NCBI RefSeq assembly: GCF_964340395.1
Contig: NC_135555.1
Coordinates: 22,367,225-22,431,224 of the forward strand
Direction of reading: 5' to 3'
From: Glandiceps talaboti
Lineage: Eukaryota > Hemichordata > Enteropneusta > Spengelidae
DNA: 64,000 nt
The translations under genes and the position numbers were made by a program. Shown here piece by piece: positions 11,040 to 24,454 of this stretch. Under the pieces are notes generated by a model, which saw nothing but the letters and a program-made list of their open reading frames with translations, was not told where the DNA came from and did no database searches. Every line of letters begins with the position of its first letter. Within the stretch, counting starts at the first letter, position 1.

Positions 11040-14000
11040 AAGTATATAATAATACTAATTTTTATAATAAACAGGTTTATTCAAATACTAACCACCCTAC
11101 CTGGGGTAGTTTTGTATGCTGAGTTCAAAATAGGGGGTCATTTTATGAACATCTGTTGCCATGGTAACCAAAACCACCATAATATGTTAACCATTTTTTC
11201 CAAAATTTGACATAAAACATTGAAAAAAAAGATAATACAGTGAAAAAATGCCCTTGTATTAGACATGTATGAGTTAGTGCTACCTGATGTAACATAAATT
11301 GTATAAAATTGGATAGCTGTTTCCATGGAAACGTATGGTAGACGTGAAAATTATGTTTTCATTATATACACATACATCTCACAAACAATATTCTAAATCT
11401 GATAAATATCTTCTTATTTGCACATTGACCCTACTACCAAGGGTACTTTGTCATGCTGAGTTCAAAAAAGCGGTCATTTAATAACATCGGTTGCCATGGT
11501 AACCAAAATAACCATATAACGTGAATTTTTGAAAAATTAGACATAAAACACTTTAAAACATTTCAAATTTAGGAAAAAAACATCATTGCTGTTGGAATGT
11601 ATGGGTTGGTGATATCTGTTGTAACAAGGTTTCATGATTTTTGAAATTATCTGTATCAAACCTATGCAATTCTAAAAGTAAAACTCTAAAAATCACCAGA
11701 ATAAATTGTAAATTTACTAAATACCTAAATACCAGCAGTCCTTGAGAATTCGAACTACACAACTTGGTTCAGTCTTTCATCACAAAATCTCCAAATGTGT
11801 ACACATACATTTGAGTACAAGTTGACATACGAGACTCCATACTGTATATCGTTTGTTTATGGATAGAAATTCAAAATCCGACAGTTTCAAAGATCGTCTG
11901 CTGCTCCAGCTGACACTGTAGTTTAGTATTGTGAAACTCGATATGTGTACATGCGTATGTACGTATTTCTGGGTCCCAAATTCAGACGATAACAGACACC
12001 GATATCATTCATGTCATCGGGGACAAGTGACATCACGGTAGCATTCATTGTCACAGGAATACTTATAAATTATCCAGAAATTCTCGATCATAAAGGCTTG
12101 CGAAGTGTCGAGTGTGAGAAATGGCGTCCGTTACTTGTGTGCGCGCGAGGTGAATGACGTCACTAGAATTGAATACAATGTAGCAAAGTGCATTACATTG
12201 TCATATGTTTGCATATGCGGTACCGCGGTACACACATCACATACAATATTACAAGTGAGATAGACAACGATAGAAACAAACTCACCAGCTTACAAATGTA
12301 TTGTTTACATGACTTTGCCGACGATGAGGAATAATCATCATTAATTTACATTAAACTTAGTTGCTAAAATTATGGATGAGTTAAAACAACAAGGGACATT
12401 GCATATATTTTTTCCGACATTTCATAGGCGAATGTTAATATGCAGTGTTTTTTCGGAGTGTCTGTTGAGGTGTGGGATATTTATGACATCAATTTGAGGA
12501 GTATTTCTATGAATAATAAGTACTGGTTACCTTTGATAAACGGTTGCCTAATAAAGTACACTGAATCCACTGAACTTTAATGATGTCTATATCGCGAGCA
12601 AACGTGAAACTGAGATGATGTGGGGGAACGGTTATTTACGTATACTTTCTAGGGAATTGCATAACATACATGTATATCCATGGCCGATACATGTATTTGA
12701 CCTAAAACCTGTTGTTCTGTATCTCTTTGTAACGTCGTTATTGTTGCTGTTGTTGTTGTTGTTGTTGTTGTAAAGATTCAGTTTGCTTCATCGTACATTA
12801 CAGTATAGCAAGTATAGTATAGTATGACAAGTTGAGAACTACACGACACGTCTGTTTACATGTAATACAGGCTTCAACATGTGCCTTATGCAGGAGTCAA
12901 TGTCACCCCCCCCCCACCTCGGGGCATAGTGGGGGATTTGGAAATTAGTCTTATAAAATTTGTCAAATTCCCCACTCCCTGGGGCAAGACATTCTGGAAA
13001 ATCACCACCTAAAAGAAGTAATACTCCCAACATTTCTCCCACCCTAATGGGTGGGGCATTCACAAATTCTGACTGACACACAACCACTCTTTTACGTCCG
13101 TGAAAATGACTAGGGGGTGAATATGAGGCAATTGCCCCACCCCCTCGGGCATTGTTTCATGGCAAACACGGTCTAATCCCCCACATTTGTCTCGAATCGC
13201 CCGAGGTGGGGTCCCTCGGGCATTCATACATTGACTCGTGCATTAGTAGGAGTACGTTGCGTTAGACTGGTTAGTACCTTGCCTTTACCACGTTTCCAAC
13301 CCGAATTAGCAATTACGATTTTATGTGCATTTCACCTGTTTCTATTTCAATCGTGCACAATGAACCAAGAAACACAACACTCTAAAAAATATACACACTA
13401 TACTTGCCAATGGTCATCACAATAAACTTTACCGATTCAACGAACGTTTTGAAGGCCAGCAGTAAATGTAACTGGTTCCCTGACCAATTAAGTAGTTCCC
13501 CGCTTGTGGCTCATGATCAAAGTGAAATCGAAAATTGTGTTTGAACTGATATAAAGGCAAGTCAGCTTCATGATGATAGCAGACTACCGAGAGTTGATTG
13601 CTTTTATTTTGATACATAATTATAACATGTATCATTGTCGAAATCAACATAAAAAGACACAACGCTGTACTGATGTTGCAATTCAGTGTTGCCATATTGT
13701 TGTGTCTACCTGGATCATGGCAAACACAGGTTCATATAACATATATGGTCATAACACAGTACAGTCAATACGTCAAAACAAAATGATAAATAGATAAAAC
13801 AAAAATAAGACATTCCTAGCCATAGTTCTCTTCAGCATGTTCAAATTTTATTTTACAAGACAAAAATAGTCATAGACGATACACCATGCCACATGTACAG
13901 TGAGTCTTCAGTACACGCACGGGACGGGAAGTTTTTTGAAAGACAACGAAAATGCTTCGTGTCACTCTGTGGATGGTAATGAACGCAATCAAGAGAAAAT

Positions 14001-14230
14001 CAAATAACGTGAGTACATAGTTTTCAAGGTGGCTGGTTATCAGACAAAACTAAAAAGCCCAAAGTGTAAAATAAGATATCTAGAAAATATTTGACGATTG
14101 CGCGGCAATCACGAGCGAAAGTGTTCTAGGTGAATTTAACCCTTGACCTATTTTCATAAGGACGTCGAAGTTAACGAGGTCAGTGTGACATCTCAAGCAT
14201 GATCAACAACGTTTGCATGAGTGAGTACAA
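11040..14230 (+). repeat. Segmental duplication, left copy (longer)
   Basis: From about 11055 the text (ACCACCCTACCTGGGGTAG, ATCTGTTGCCATG) recurs at about 15446 and the similarity continues collinearly. Later paired blocks are the TTGTTTACATG/TTTGCCGA blocks (12300 and 16660), the TTGCCAT/TGTGTCTA blocks (13690 and 16803), and GTGAGTACATAGTT (14010 and 16949). The left copy carries about 1.3 kb extra at 12420-13690. The copies are well diverged with many indels. No gene is seen in either. Confidence 0.75.
12840..13230. repeat. GC-rich mosaic of CCCCAC/GGGGCA-type words
   Basis: Repeated short words such as GGGGCATAGTGGGGGA, CTGGGGCA, GGTGGGGCATTC and CCTCGGGCATTC stand out in an AT-rich surrounding. 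It lies inside the extra sequence of the left segmental copy, so it looks like an inserted element of unknown class. Confidence 0.5.
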
Positions 14231-15164
14231 CTAAATGTTGTCTAAACTTTAGTGGAAGAGAAATTCTGTTGATCAGACACAGACTATTTTCAAATTCTTA
14301 CAACATCTTGACGATAAGAAGCAAATGTGACACTGACAGACAGGCCAGTCCGTCCGTACACCATACAGGAGGCACAAACATACCACATGTGCATCTGGTT
14401 GACTGCGATTGATTGTGATCACGTAATATTTAGCACTAACTTTATGCTGTTGCTTCCAAATATTATTGAACTGCAATCTTTCTAAACAAGTCATGGAAAT
14501 TGCCAGAAACCTGATTATTTTATGACTGAATATGTTACGATCATAAATTCCCTTACTTTCAGTTAAATTTTCTGATGGGAAGCATTTAGTGTGAAATCTG
14601 ATGAGCGACATTGATGGGTACAGTGACGTAATTCGTAAACAAATCTAACGTTGGTAACTTTTATTTTTGTAAATGGTCCTTAAATATCAAGTACACCTGT
14701 CTTCATAGCAAACAGAAATCTGAGGCCAAATTTTGCCACGAATGGATACATTATTTGACTCCACAATATAATAAGCACGGCAATAGCTCAAAAACCTGGC
14801 TCAAATTTTATAACACTCGCACAGCTCAGAGCGCCTGTAGGGTGTCGGAAAAATCGATTATCTTTTCAGTAAACTTTGCAACACTGTATTATCAAAATTT
14901 TGTACCTGTCAATGTACTGCTGCATACAATGTAGTAGAAATACTACTACTAAACACTTCATGGAATATTTGTAACAGTATGTTGTGAAAGTCTACGATGA
15001 TTTGAAAACAGCAGTGGTTTCGGAATAATATTACAAATATTGTGAGACGCATTGCAAATATTGTTTTCAGGGAATGTCATCAGCAACTTTATAAATCATT
15101 ACAGAACAATGTATTTGTCTGTACCTTGCTCGGTCGTGATGCGAGCTGTTCAGAGAAATATCGG

Positions 15165-15248
15165 GGGGGGGGGGGGCGGCCTCCTCTCACACAGCTAGGG
15201 GTTGGCCGATGGTTGAGGGCGCCCCGTCACGGCGTACCTTACAGACTA
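15165..15248 (+). mobile_element. 9-bp-TSD MITE family, 5'-truncated copy 1
   Basis: Contains GGGGTTGGCCGATG, GAGGGCGCCCCGTCACGG and the terminal CGTACCTTACAGACTA of the family described at 23735-23841. The left end is replaced by a G run. Confidence 0.7.
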
Positions 15249-15375
15249 AGCTTAATATACATTTGTATGCTCAAACGGATGCATTTTATTGACAATAGGA
15301 CCAAAAGGCACCATTCCTCTAAATTGTTTCTCACACAATGCTTTATTATTATATACTTTTTAAACCCCTTCACTT

Positions 15376-15407
<32 letters not shown>

Positions 15408-15445
15408 TATAATAATAGTACATAGAAATGATAATAATTGTAATA

Positions 15446-17300
15446 ATCGAGTTTATTCGAATATAAACCACCCTACCTGGGGTAGTTTTGTATGCTGAGT
15501 TCAACAAAGGGGGTCATTTTATGAACATCTGTTGCCATGATAACCAAAATCACCATAATATGTTAATCATTTTTCCAAAATTTGACATAAAACATTGAAA
15601 AAAAAAGATAATACAGTGAAAAAATGTCCTTGTATTAGACATATATGAGTTAGTGCTACCTGGTGTGACATAAATTGTATAAAATTGGATGGCTGTTTCC
15701 ATGGAAACATAAGGTAGACGTGAAAATTATGTTTTCATTACATACACATACATCTCACAAATAACATTATAAATCTGATAAATATCTTTTTATTTGCACA
15801 TTGACCCCAATACCAAGGGTAGTTTGTCATGCTGAATTCAAAAAAAGTGGTCATTTAATGAACATCAGTTGCCATGGTAACCAAAATAACCATATTATGT
15901 GATTTTTTGAAAAATTAGACATAAAACACTTTAAAAATGTCCAATTTAGGAAAAAACATCATTGCTGTTTGAATGTATGGGTTGGTGATATATGTTGTAA
16001 CAAGGTTTCATGAGTTTTGAAATTATCTGTATCAACCCTAAGCAATTCTAAAACTCTAAAATCACCAGAATAAATTGTAAATACCTAAAATATACCAGCA
16101 GTCCTTGACAATTCCATTTACGCAGCTTGGTTCAGTCTTTTATCACAAAATCTTCAAAGTAAGCGTACTCACACATTTGAGTACAAGTTGACATGATCGT
16201 TGACTCCAACTGTATATCATTGTTTGTACTTGGATTTTATCCAACAAAATATCGTCTGCTTTTAAATTCTCCAACTCAACTGACAACATCATGATGTGCT
16301 TATGCGTATGTATATTTCCGGGTCCCAGTGACACATGCCAAATTCAAACGATAAGGACACAATATAGTTGGGGTCGATCACAGTATCACGACATCGATTG
16401 CTACAGGAATATCAATATTATTATCCAGAATTTCTCAGTGTGAAGCTCATGACAAGTGCAGTGTAATAAAAATGGCGACTGTTATATTTTGCGCGTGCAA
16501 GTCGATTGACGTCACGAATGTATTACAATGTAGCCATAGTTATCACGCGAGTCACCCATGTCATGTGCACTGCATTTATGTGTGTATGCAACGGTACACG
16601 TGTGCTATACACATATAATATACACAAGCAAGATAGGCTGTGACCAGGTTACTACTTTATTGTTTACATGTCTTTGCCGAACGACTAGGAATAATCAATA
16701 ATTTACAAGTAGCTAAAATTTACACGAAGTTGACTTAAAAACAACAGAAATGGGCATTGCAAATATTTTGTAATGCATGCGTAGTCCGGATTGTTTGTCT
16801 TGCCATTGTTGCGTCTATCTCCGCGAACACACATTCATATGAACAAAGCACAGTGCAGTACATATGCCACGCTCCCACGTCAAAAATCAAAACAAAATCA
16901 ATAAATAAAACAAAAATTTGCACTGTAAGACATGATAATCAAAAAAAAGTGAGTACATAGTTATCAACAGAGATAGTACATCCGACCACATTTCCGATGA
17001 CTTTGCTATTTGTGAGACTAGCTAGCCACTTCGCTGTAACACTGAGTATTAATCTTAGTATATTGTACTGCGATGACACATGATACGTCTAGATCAAAGG
17101 GGGACCTAGCGTTCGTTCGATACTGACGTGGCCATTGAAAACCAGACTGCCGTATTTTTCTCAAAAGAAACAAATCAAAGAGACTTTTATCTGACATACA
17201 CCTAGTACATACTAACCCCATCTTGACATAATCTTGTCCTTTTCAGTTGCGCTGACATTTACAACCATGTATGTTAACGAAGTCATCAGCTCTACATACC
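15446..17300 (+). repeat. Segmental duplication, right copy (shorter)
   Basis: This is the collinear partner of 11040-14230. It begins just after a (TAA)n microsatellite (15379-15425), while the left copy begins after an AAT-type run (10990-11040), so both duplicates share a simple-repeat border. Confidence 0.75.
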
Positions 17301-17867
17301 TTTTGCTATGAACAAAGTTCAAATTTCCTTTCTTGACAGTGTAAATCATATATACATATATATATATATATATATATTTGCACACGTAGTACATAAACTT
17401 CAGTTGAATATATGACATGATCATGATGGATACGCGATGTAACATTCGATTACGTAGGTCTTTGAGTAATAAGGTCCGGTTTGACACAACATTGACAGTC
17501 GAGTACCAAAATATCCAACCAAAGTTACGTTCAAGGAAACCGTTAGTTGCGTTATGATTGAACACAGTGTCGCTTTATATAGTTGAGGATGAGTAGCCTT
17601 CCATTTTTAAGGGAATATTGATAAATTATCCATGATTTCGCAGTTGTGTCACCATCAAGGTCGTGACCTTTTATTTGCGTTGTTTTAGTACACACACGCT
17701 GTTCAGATGCACACGTAAACACCTTGTGAATGTGATACAATGTTACACAGTGTAACAATATCATCATGCCTGGAATGACCTATATCACGTGCACTCCACA
17801 TATATGCCGTACATTTCATAATTTCAGGTACGTTTTTGCATTCGGATTAATATATTATTTAAGCAAT

Positions 17868-17998
17868 AAACCAGCCCCTGGGAATGGTATACCAAGAGGT
17901 TTTGAACAGTGAACGAAATATATGCACGAGCGATAGCGAGTGCATATATTGAGTTCACTGGTCAAAACCGAGTGGTATACCATTCCCAGGGGTGGTTT
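17868..17998. mobile_element. Long hairpin element with CGAGCGATAGCGAG loop
   Basis: Arms of about 52 bp (17875-17926 and 17941-17993) are inverted copies with a few mismatches; both contain GGAATGGTATACCA and AATATATGCA. The 14-nt loop CGAGCGATAGCGAG (17927-17940) lies between them; its inner 13 bases read the same in mirror order. No protein-coding potential. Confidence 0.8.
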
Positions 17999-18002
17999 AT
18001 CG

Positions 18003-18248
18003 CTATTATATTATACCAGTATATTGAAAATATCGGAAACAAGATAAGACGCGATGTTTTCTGGTTTCATTTGCATTCCCATCCCTTCACGGACTGCAAC
18101 GTTCATAGACGAACAGTTAACATCAAAATTTGGATGCGTGCCAACTGTGCATTATCGCTCGTTTTAGACATGTTAGACGCGCTAGTTCGATGTCTAGACC
18201 AATCAGATCTCTCGATTTGCGCCATCAATATACTGGTATAATATAATA
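18003..18248. mobile_element. MITE with 24-bp terminal inverted repeats
   Basis: The ends are inverted copies around TTATACCAGTATATTGA and TCAATATACTGGTATAA, enclosing about 200 bp of unique sequence. It directly follows the hairpin at 17868-17998. The family is not identified, and the open frame across it is a by-product. Confidence 0.75.
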
Positions 18249-19084
18249 CATGTTATCGGCTATTCATGTAAATACAATTTGTAGTAAATGTAACAATATT
18301 CTACAACGTTTTACAGTAGCAGAAGACACTGGTCAAGTCAGCTTTATGGCATGCCAGGACAATGACATTGCATTTTCGATTGCGATCAAATAAAATCAAA
18401 ACCATACGATTTTAGAAGAGATCAAACGACTTAAAATCTCAAAATTGTATCGCAAGTAACGCAAAGATGAAAAAAATTACATCAAGCGATTGTAGGCTGA
18501 GTGCGAATTTGACATTTACTTCCGAATACTATGTCAGATTTCCCATAGAAAAACAATGGCCGTGTTCTTTTATGACAACTGAACTTTGCTCACGTTCAAC
18601 TTTTTCAAATGCGCACCAATCGGTCTGAAAATTCATAAATAGAGACCAAAGGGGTTTTGTAAAAAATCTCTTGGTTTTAGATTTGTCACTTTTAAAATTC
18701 TTTTCTGGAAAATGATGTGCTATCGCTGACTATGTTGTTAAAACTCATTAAGAAAACCATAATGTTGTAATCTGTAAACCGGCACATTTTACCATGTACA
18801 TCTACATAAATACAGACCTCTAAACTTCGTTATTCTGTAAGTAAATTACACGTAATACATACAGACTGACCTAGCATTTGCTTTCACAAAAATCAGTCTT
18901 TAATTTCATGAAAGCTGTGTGGCAAATAAAATCGAGAGTTTCGAGTTATTCCGTATATCTTAGTTTAATACCCGTCAGCAAATACATGTAATGCTATCAA
19001 CAGGTCAGCGATATGTATTCCACGGACACTCACCACAGTCAGTACAGTACTACTGCGCTCATATCAGAAAAACTTGAAATCGAT

Positions 19085-19914
19085 ATTCTTTTCACTAAAC
19101 TTTACAACATTATTTTATGACAACTAAACTTCGCTCAGCTCATGTTCAACTTTTTCAAATGCACACCAATCTGTCTGAAAAATCCAAAGGGGATTTGTGA
19201 AAATCTGAGTCATCGCTACCGTAGCTGTCAATCAAATATTAGTGCCTAAATGCTTTGGGGAATACTGGACAATTGAGATCTTCGCTGGGCCGCAGTGCTA
19301 GTGCCAATTTAGTCATAAATAAAATAATATTGTCATACTATTTTTCATATACAAGACAAGTACCAAACTCCCAATTGTTACGACTTGAAGCTTGAATGGG
19401 AAATGTTGAACAATTAATATGGGTGCAAAACGTCAACCTTTACACCTCCTACGTATACACACCAACCATAAGTGATATTCCTCTAAAGTTCTCGCAACAT
19501 TCTTTTCACTAAACTTTACAACATTATTTTATGACAACTAAACTTCGCTCAGCTCATGTTCAACTTTTTCAAATACACACCAATCTGTCTGAAAAATCCA
19601 AAGGGGATTTGTGAAAATCTGAGTCATCGCTACAGCTACCATAGCTGTCAATCAAATATTAGTGCCTAAATGCTTTTGGGAACCATGGACAATTGAGATC
19701 TTCGCTGGGCCGCAGTGCTAGTGCCAATGTAGTCATAAATAAAATAATATTGTCATACTATTTTTCATATACAAGACAAGTACCAAACTCCCAATTGTTA
19801 CGACTTGAAGCTTGAATGGGAAATGTTGAACAATTAATATGGGTGTAAAACGTCAACCTTTACACCTCCTACGTATACACACTAACCATAAGTGATATTC
19901 CTCTAAAGTTCTCG
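19085..19914 (+). repeat. 415-bp tandem duplication
   Basis: The block starting ATTCTTTTCACTAAAC at 19085 is repeated from 19499-19500 with few differences. Examples of difference are GGGGAATACTGG versus GGGAACCATGG and a short insertion near 19632. An older partial copy is visible at 18565-18665. High identity implies a recent event. No coding function is seen. Confidence 0.9.
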
Positions 19915-19956
19915 CAACATTTTTTATTATTATGTACTATTTAAACCCTTCCACTT

Positions 19957-19959
<3 letters not shown>

Positions 19960-20006
<47 letters not shown>
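19960..20006. repeat. (TAA)n microsatellite
   Basis: About 15 TAA units. The short text before it (ACTATTTAAACCCTTCCACT) recurs before the TAA run at 15379, so both tails may derive from the same repeat family. Confidence 0.9.
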
Positions 20007-20010
<4 letters not shown>

Positions 20011-20261
20011 AACATCACATTTGGTGTAAAAATATCTAAGAATAAATCTAGGTTTTCTTGCACCTAGAAAGTTTGAAGTACTAGTGTGTGTCAATTAAGC
20101 AACATAATCCTAATTTAATCATAAATTGACAGTTTGATTTGCTGTATTTTATTTCATCGAAATAGATGAAAATAACCAACTGCCTTGCTGCATCATCCAT
20201 TAAATCCCCATTTCAGCATTCTTGAGGAAACTAAATTTGTCCTGTACTCTTCTAATGGAAA

Positions 20262-20442
20262 GTGTGTTTGCTAAGGGTTTGGAACCCTGGTAACAATTCA
20301 AGAAGTAGTAAATCTGGTAAAACTGACAGTTACCCCATACACTATTTACAAGGATTGTGGTGGGATGGGGAATTCTGGTAAAATGAAAGGGGAACTCAGG
20401 TAGATTTTGCCTACTTACCGCCCTTAACAAAAAACACTGAAA
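20262..20442. mobile_element. MITE with GTGTTT..TAAGGG ends (family B)
   Basis: The ends read GTGTTTGCTAAGGG and CCCTTAACAAAAAACAC, an inverted pair. The inner words TCTGGTAAAATGA, GGGGAACTC and TAGATTTTGCCTACTTACC recur at 45150-45298. Confidence 0.65.
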
Positions 20443-20499
20443 CAACACTCCCACAGCTCTGTCTCCTTCCTTTTACCTGTGCCAGAGCCTCTACATGTA

Positions 20500-22140
20500 G
20501 GTTATGAAGTATGTAAATGTTACCATTTTTCTCACACATTTACCATATATCTTGCTAAAATACAAGGGCAAGGTTCAATTGGTAAATCATAAATGACTGA
20601 GCATGTACAATTGCAGGTCATTCATTGAAATAAATTGACATTTGAAAAAGATTTTTTTTTTTTGTTCTGTGCCTGAAAAAAAGGGGTGGGTGCTATTTCA
20701 ATGTGTCCAAGGTCTGTCTATGTAAAGCCATATATCAAACATGCAATGGCCAATTTTATTCAAAACCTTGATGATTTCACACCCAACATTTGAGAATTTT
20801 TATTTACATACCAAAACCAGTCAAATGTCTCTTGTTGAGAAAAATGTGTTGATCACTTTTGCAATTATTTGTAATTTGTGATGTAATTTTATTTGAATTG
20901 TCGATGCTATTCTTCAGTGGTAAAAATATCTAATTTAGTGTCATCACTGGCTGCATCAGAACACTACATTGTGAAATCTTTGTAAATTAACAGCTCTAGC
21001 AAAAAAAAGGTTATGTCAGTATTGATTGTGTGTGTTGATTGTATTTTTTCACTTTATTTAATCATAGCATTTTGAGTAGTGCCTGACCATTTCTTGTTTA
21101 TTGTCAATTATGTTTTTTTTTGTTTCTCTTGCAGCCTGCATGTAGCAGATCCATGGAGTATTGCACACTTGTTTTTTAGAACCTACATGTGTTTCTCTAT
21201 TCATTTCCTATACCAAGCTGAACATTAGTAGGACAGGTTGAAGGGGTGAAAAAAAGATTATGAAAACTTATCACTTGTCCAGTGAGTCCACATAGTTGAA
21301 AATCTTTGTGGTCTAAATATGCACCTTTGCAATCGATTTATATTTTCATTTGCTTATTGCCATTGTCAACAAATATTACTCAGCAAGTTTCTGTAGGTAC
21401 AAGACAGTTCTGTCCATAATATACCGGACTATATTAATTGTCATGGCCTAATTAAAATCAAAATTATTATATTCATATATAAAAATAATATAGCATAACA
21501 TGATTTTTTTGGCTCATGATCAGTTATTATAAGTAGAATCACATTATATTGTGACATGTCAATATGAAGAATTTTTGTTCTAACCTTTATATAAATATCA
21601 ATATTAATTTTTTTTATTTCAACATTTATATAAAATCTTGCTAAATATTTCCTCTTGTGCATGTCCCATGTCAATATATTTCTTTTACTTCCACTTGCAC
21701 ATCTACTATATTTCCTCCAGTCACTAGTGTTTGTTTCTTTTTTCACAGAACTATTTTAAAATAAAATCATGGAAAAATTTGCAGTTGATTCGATGACCTA
21801 ACCTAAGAAATCATGCAATTTATTATTGACCAGTGATGAATGATGTATGTTTTCTTGATAGACTGAAGCAACATGTATCAAGGACAGCTGGTCCAAATTG
21901 TTTCTCGAAAGACGTCTCTCTAACTGCTACATTGTTTATAGTTTTCAAGACTTGTTGGCACCATACCATACAATGTAAACAAAATACCATCAGACACGTG
22001 AATAAACACATACTTGGGTCCTTACATTATTAATCTTTCTACTAAGTTTCATGTAAATTCATTGATAATTCTTTGAGATATTACTGCAAAGTAAACAAGC
22101 CAAGGTGAAATGATAATCTGTCTAGTCAGCATATACTTTT
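20500..22140. other. Intergenic sequence with nothing recognised
   Basis: AT-rich sequence without convincing exons, hairpins or tandem repeats beyond short homopolymers. Confidence 0.5.
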
Positions 22141-22454
22141 ACTGTATTGTTCCATAAACAAGGCTTTTTCCCCCATGTCTTTCATTGTGCCGTACTCAGA
22201 TTAGATGGTGTTATTGTGAGTGTAAGATTGATTGTTTCAATAGATTTCAACCGAGTGGTGTTGCTGAAGAAGTTGTTTAGAGCTCAGCACCTCCTTGTAA
22301 GTTGTACACCCATCAAGATCGCTGTCCAAGCTATGTCTCGTCTAGTCTCGCTTCACTTCTCGGGTCATTTTTGCCTTGTAAATGTTTGGCATGAAGGAAG
22401 GGTTTCGTAGCCGCCTCGCAGCAAATAATCAGACAGAGTATTTGTATCTTAAGA

Positions 22455-22620
22455 TTTAACGAATACATTTGTACTTCTGAATCAGTAAACAATTATGGAT
22501 TTTAGTAATTCCTTTATTTTTTGGCACCAACATTTAATTAGTAATAAAGACATTCCCATCAACTTTTGAGGTACATTGGAAATATTGTTGTGACGTGTTT
22601 TATGTTTGTGTGCTGGTTAT
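22455..22620 (+). repeat. Dispersed repeat shared with 28515-28690
   Basis: Blocks such as TTTGTACTTCTGAATCAGTA, AGTAATAAAGACAT and ATATTGTTGTGA occur in the same order at both places. Confidence 0.7.
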
Positions 22621-22895
22621 ATGCCAATCTGATTAAAATCCGATGTAGATGTCGGCTAATCGTTCATTGCTATTTTACATTCGTTATATTGCCTGAATTG
22701 ACCTTCATGGTACATGTTTACGTTTTTATTCTGGTCGCCTCCTCTACTAGAGAAGGCGATCAGAGGAGGCGATCAGGATAAAAACGTAAACATGCGTACC
22801 ACGAAGGTACGTCAATTCAGGCTAAATAACGAAGTATTATAGCAAAATGAACGATTAGCCGACATCTACATCGGATTTTAATCAGATTGGTTATA
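22612..22895. mobile_element. About 280-bp fold-back palindrome
   Basis: Two arms of about 135 bp are near-perfect inverted copies. They contain AATCTGATTAAAATCCGATG and GTCGGCTAATCGTTCATT outside, and CGCCTCCTCT towards the centre near 22753. A fragment of the arm (AATCTGATTAAAATCCGATG) recurs at 63244-63263. No coding capacity is seen. Confidence 0.85.
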
Positions 22896-22979
22896 GGCAA
22901 TCCTGATCACAAAAGAAAATTCGGCCGTTGTGGGCGCTCTTTTGAACCCTTTATTATAAGGATGCCACCAGTGATGTAG

Positions 22980-23465
22980 TCTACAGTCTAGGGAGGGATG
23001 ACGACGACGCCCCCGACGACGCATTTTATAGTCTGGTACAGTCTAATCTCGGTTACCCTGACTCTCAACCTAGGCTATGAAGTGAGCCATCAGCGGTGAG
23101 GTTAGGTAACCGAGACTAAGTTAGTCGAGGGAGGGATTATAACGACGCACCCGGCGACATCTTTATTTATTTATTTATTTTATTCACATACCATCCAATA
23201 GGCATAGTCCAATAACAGGATGAGAAAAAAACAATAAAAAATAGAATACAAAGAAAATAGTAAATAAAATACACAAATAAAACAATATACATACACTAAT
23301 GACAAAATGTAATATTAAAACGTACACACAAAACATTCTTGGGAGGGATGATAAGCACGCCACCAGCAACGCATTTTACATTGTAGGGAGGGGTGCATTT
23401 TTACACCATAGGTAGGGGTGAAAAGGGCGCCCTCAGCGACACATTTTACAGTCTAAGTATGTCAT
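22980..23465. repeat. Nested repeat mosaic
   Basis: Units like GGGAGGGATGAYRA plus GCATTTTAYAGTCT recur at about 22991, 23131, 23341 and 23391. They are interrupted by an inverted pair around CGGTTACC/GGTAACCG (23043-23122) and by an ATTT-rich segment 23161-23330 that resembles a reversed LINE tail. Confidence 0.55.
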
Positions 23466-23734
23466 TGTTTAGGTTTTATTCCAAATCAACACTCTTATCA
23501 CTCACCTTTACTATTACAATAAAACAGTACGTCACTGAATAAAATCTATCGGACTCGTCTGGAAAAATATTAACAAAGTCAAGGATATTTGCCGTTTGTA
23601 TCACTTTCTCCCTGATTTCAATGAAATCATAGTCGATAAATGTCACTGTATTCCAAGATTTACACGTACCACTACATGTGGCTAATAAGCTGTAGTTGGT
23701 ACATGACAATACTATCCAAGGTTAGCCAATTATC

Positions 23735-23841
23735 TAGACTGTAAGATACGTAGTGACGTTTCGCCCTCACCGACCTCGTCTAGGTAGGGGTTGGCCGATG
23801 TGTGAGGGCGCCCCGACGGTCACGGCGTACCTTACAGACTA
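23735..23841. mobile_element. 107-bp MITE with 9-bp target duplication, copy 2
   Basis: The ends are TAGACTGTAAG and CTTACAGACTA. Direct 9-bp flanks CCAATTATC are at 23726-23734 and 23842-23850. The interior has GCCCTCACCGACC and GGGGTTGGCCGATGTG, then GAGGGCGCCCC. A 9-bp duplication points to a Mutator-type (MULE) transposase in trans; that assignment is inference from length only. Relatives are at 15165, 28705, 30669, 31765 and 48469. Confidence 0.85.
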
Positions 23842-24454
23842 CCAATTATCTAAAGCTCTACAAACTGTATCACACCATTATTAGGTTCATTATATTTACA
23901 TGTCATGCCATACAAAAGTAGAGTTTTTAACAAACAAAGAAACAATTACCTAACTATACATAAACAAGGCTACAATTTTTTTCAGAAACCGGAGAAAAAG
24001 TGGGATTCTGAGCAAGTGTGTCTACGAATTAAAATATAATACATCTACTAAATGCAGCAGATTTCGATGAAATGATGTAAAATTTACACCTAATCTATTT
24101 GTTATTTTGATTTCTTCCACTTTTTTGATATTTTGCAATTAAAATACAACATTTCAAAACCTTGGATAACAATTATTGTTTTGCAGTAGTTTCACCTGTA
24201 AAGTGTAATATTGAAAATTATGATGTAAAATTTATCACATTGGCTGATTTCTTGGTAGGTAACAAAAATGCAAAATATATCAGAAGTGTTAATTCAAATA
24301 TTTCTGGATTACACAGATATTACTAATGCCGACTGCACCTCTAATAAGTCAAAGTTTAACCACATTGTGTTATTATATGCCAATTTTAAAGTACGCATCG
24401 TCCCAGTACTATAGTTACACCAACCATTTAAACAATGCACATTATACATGACGA

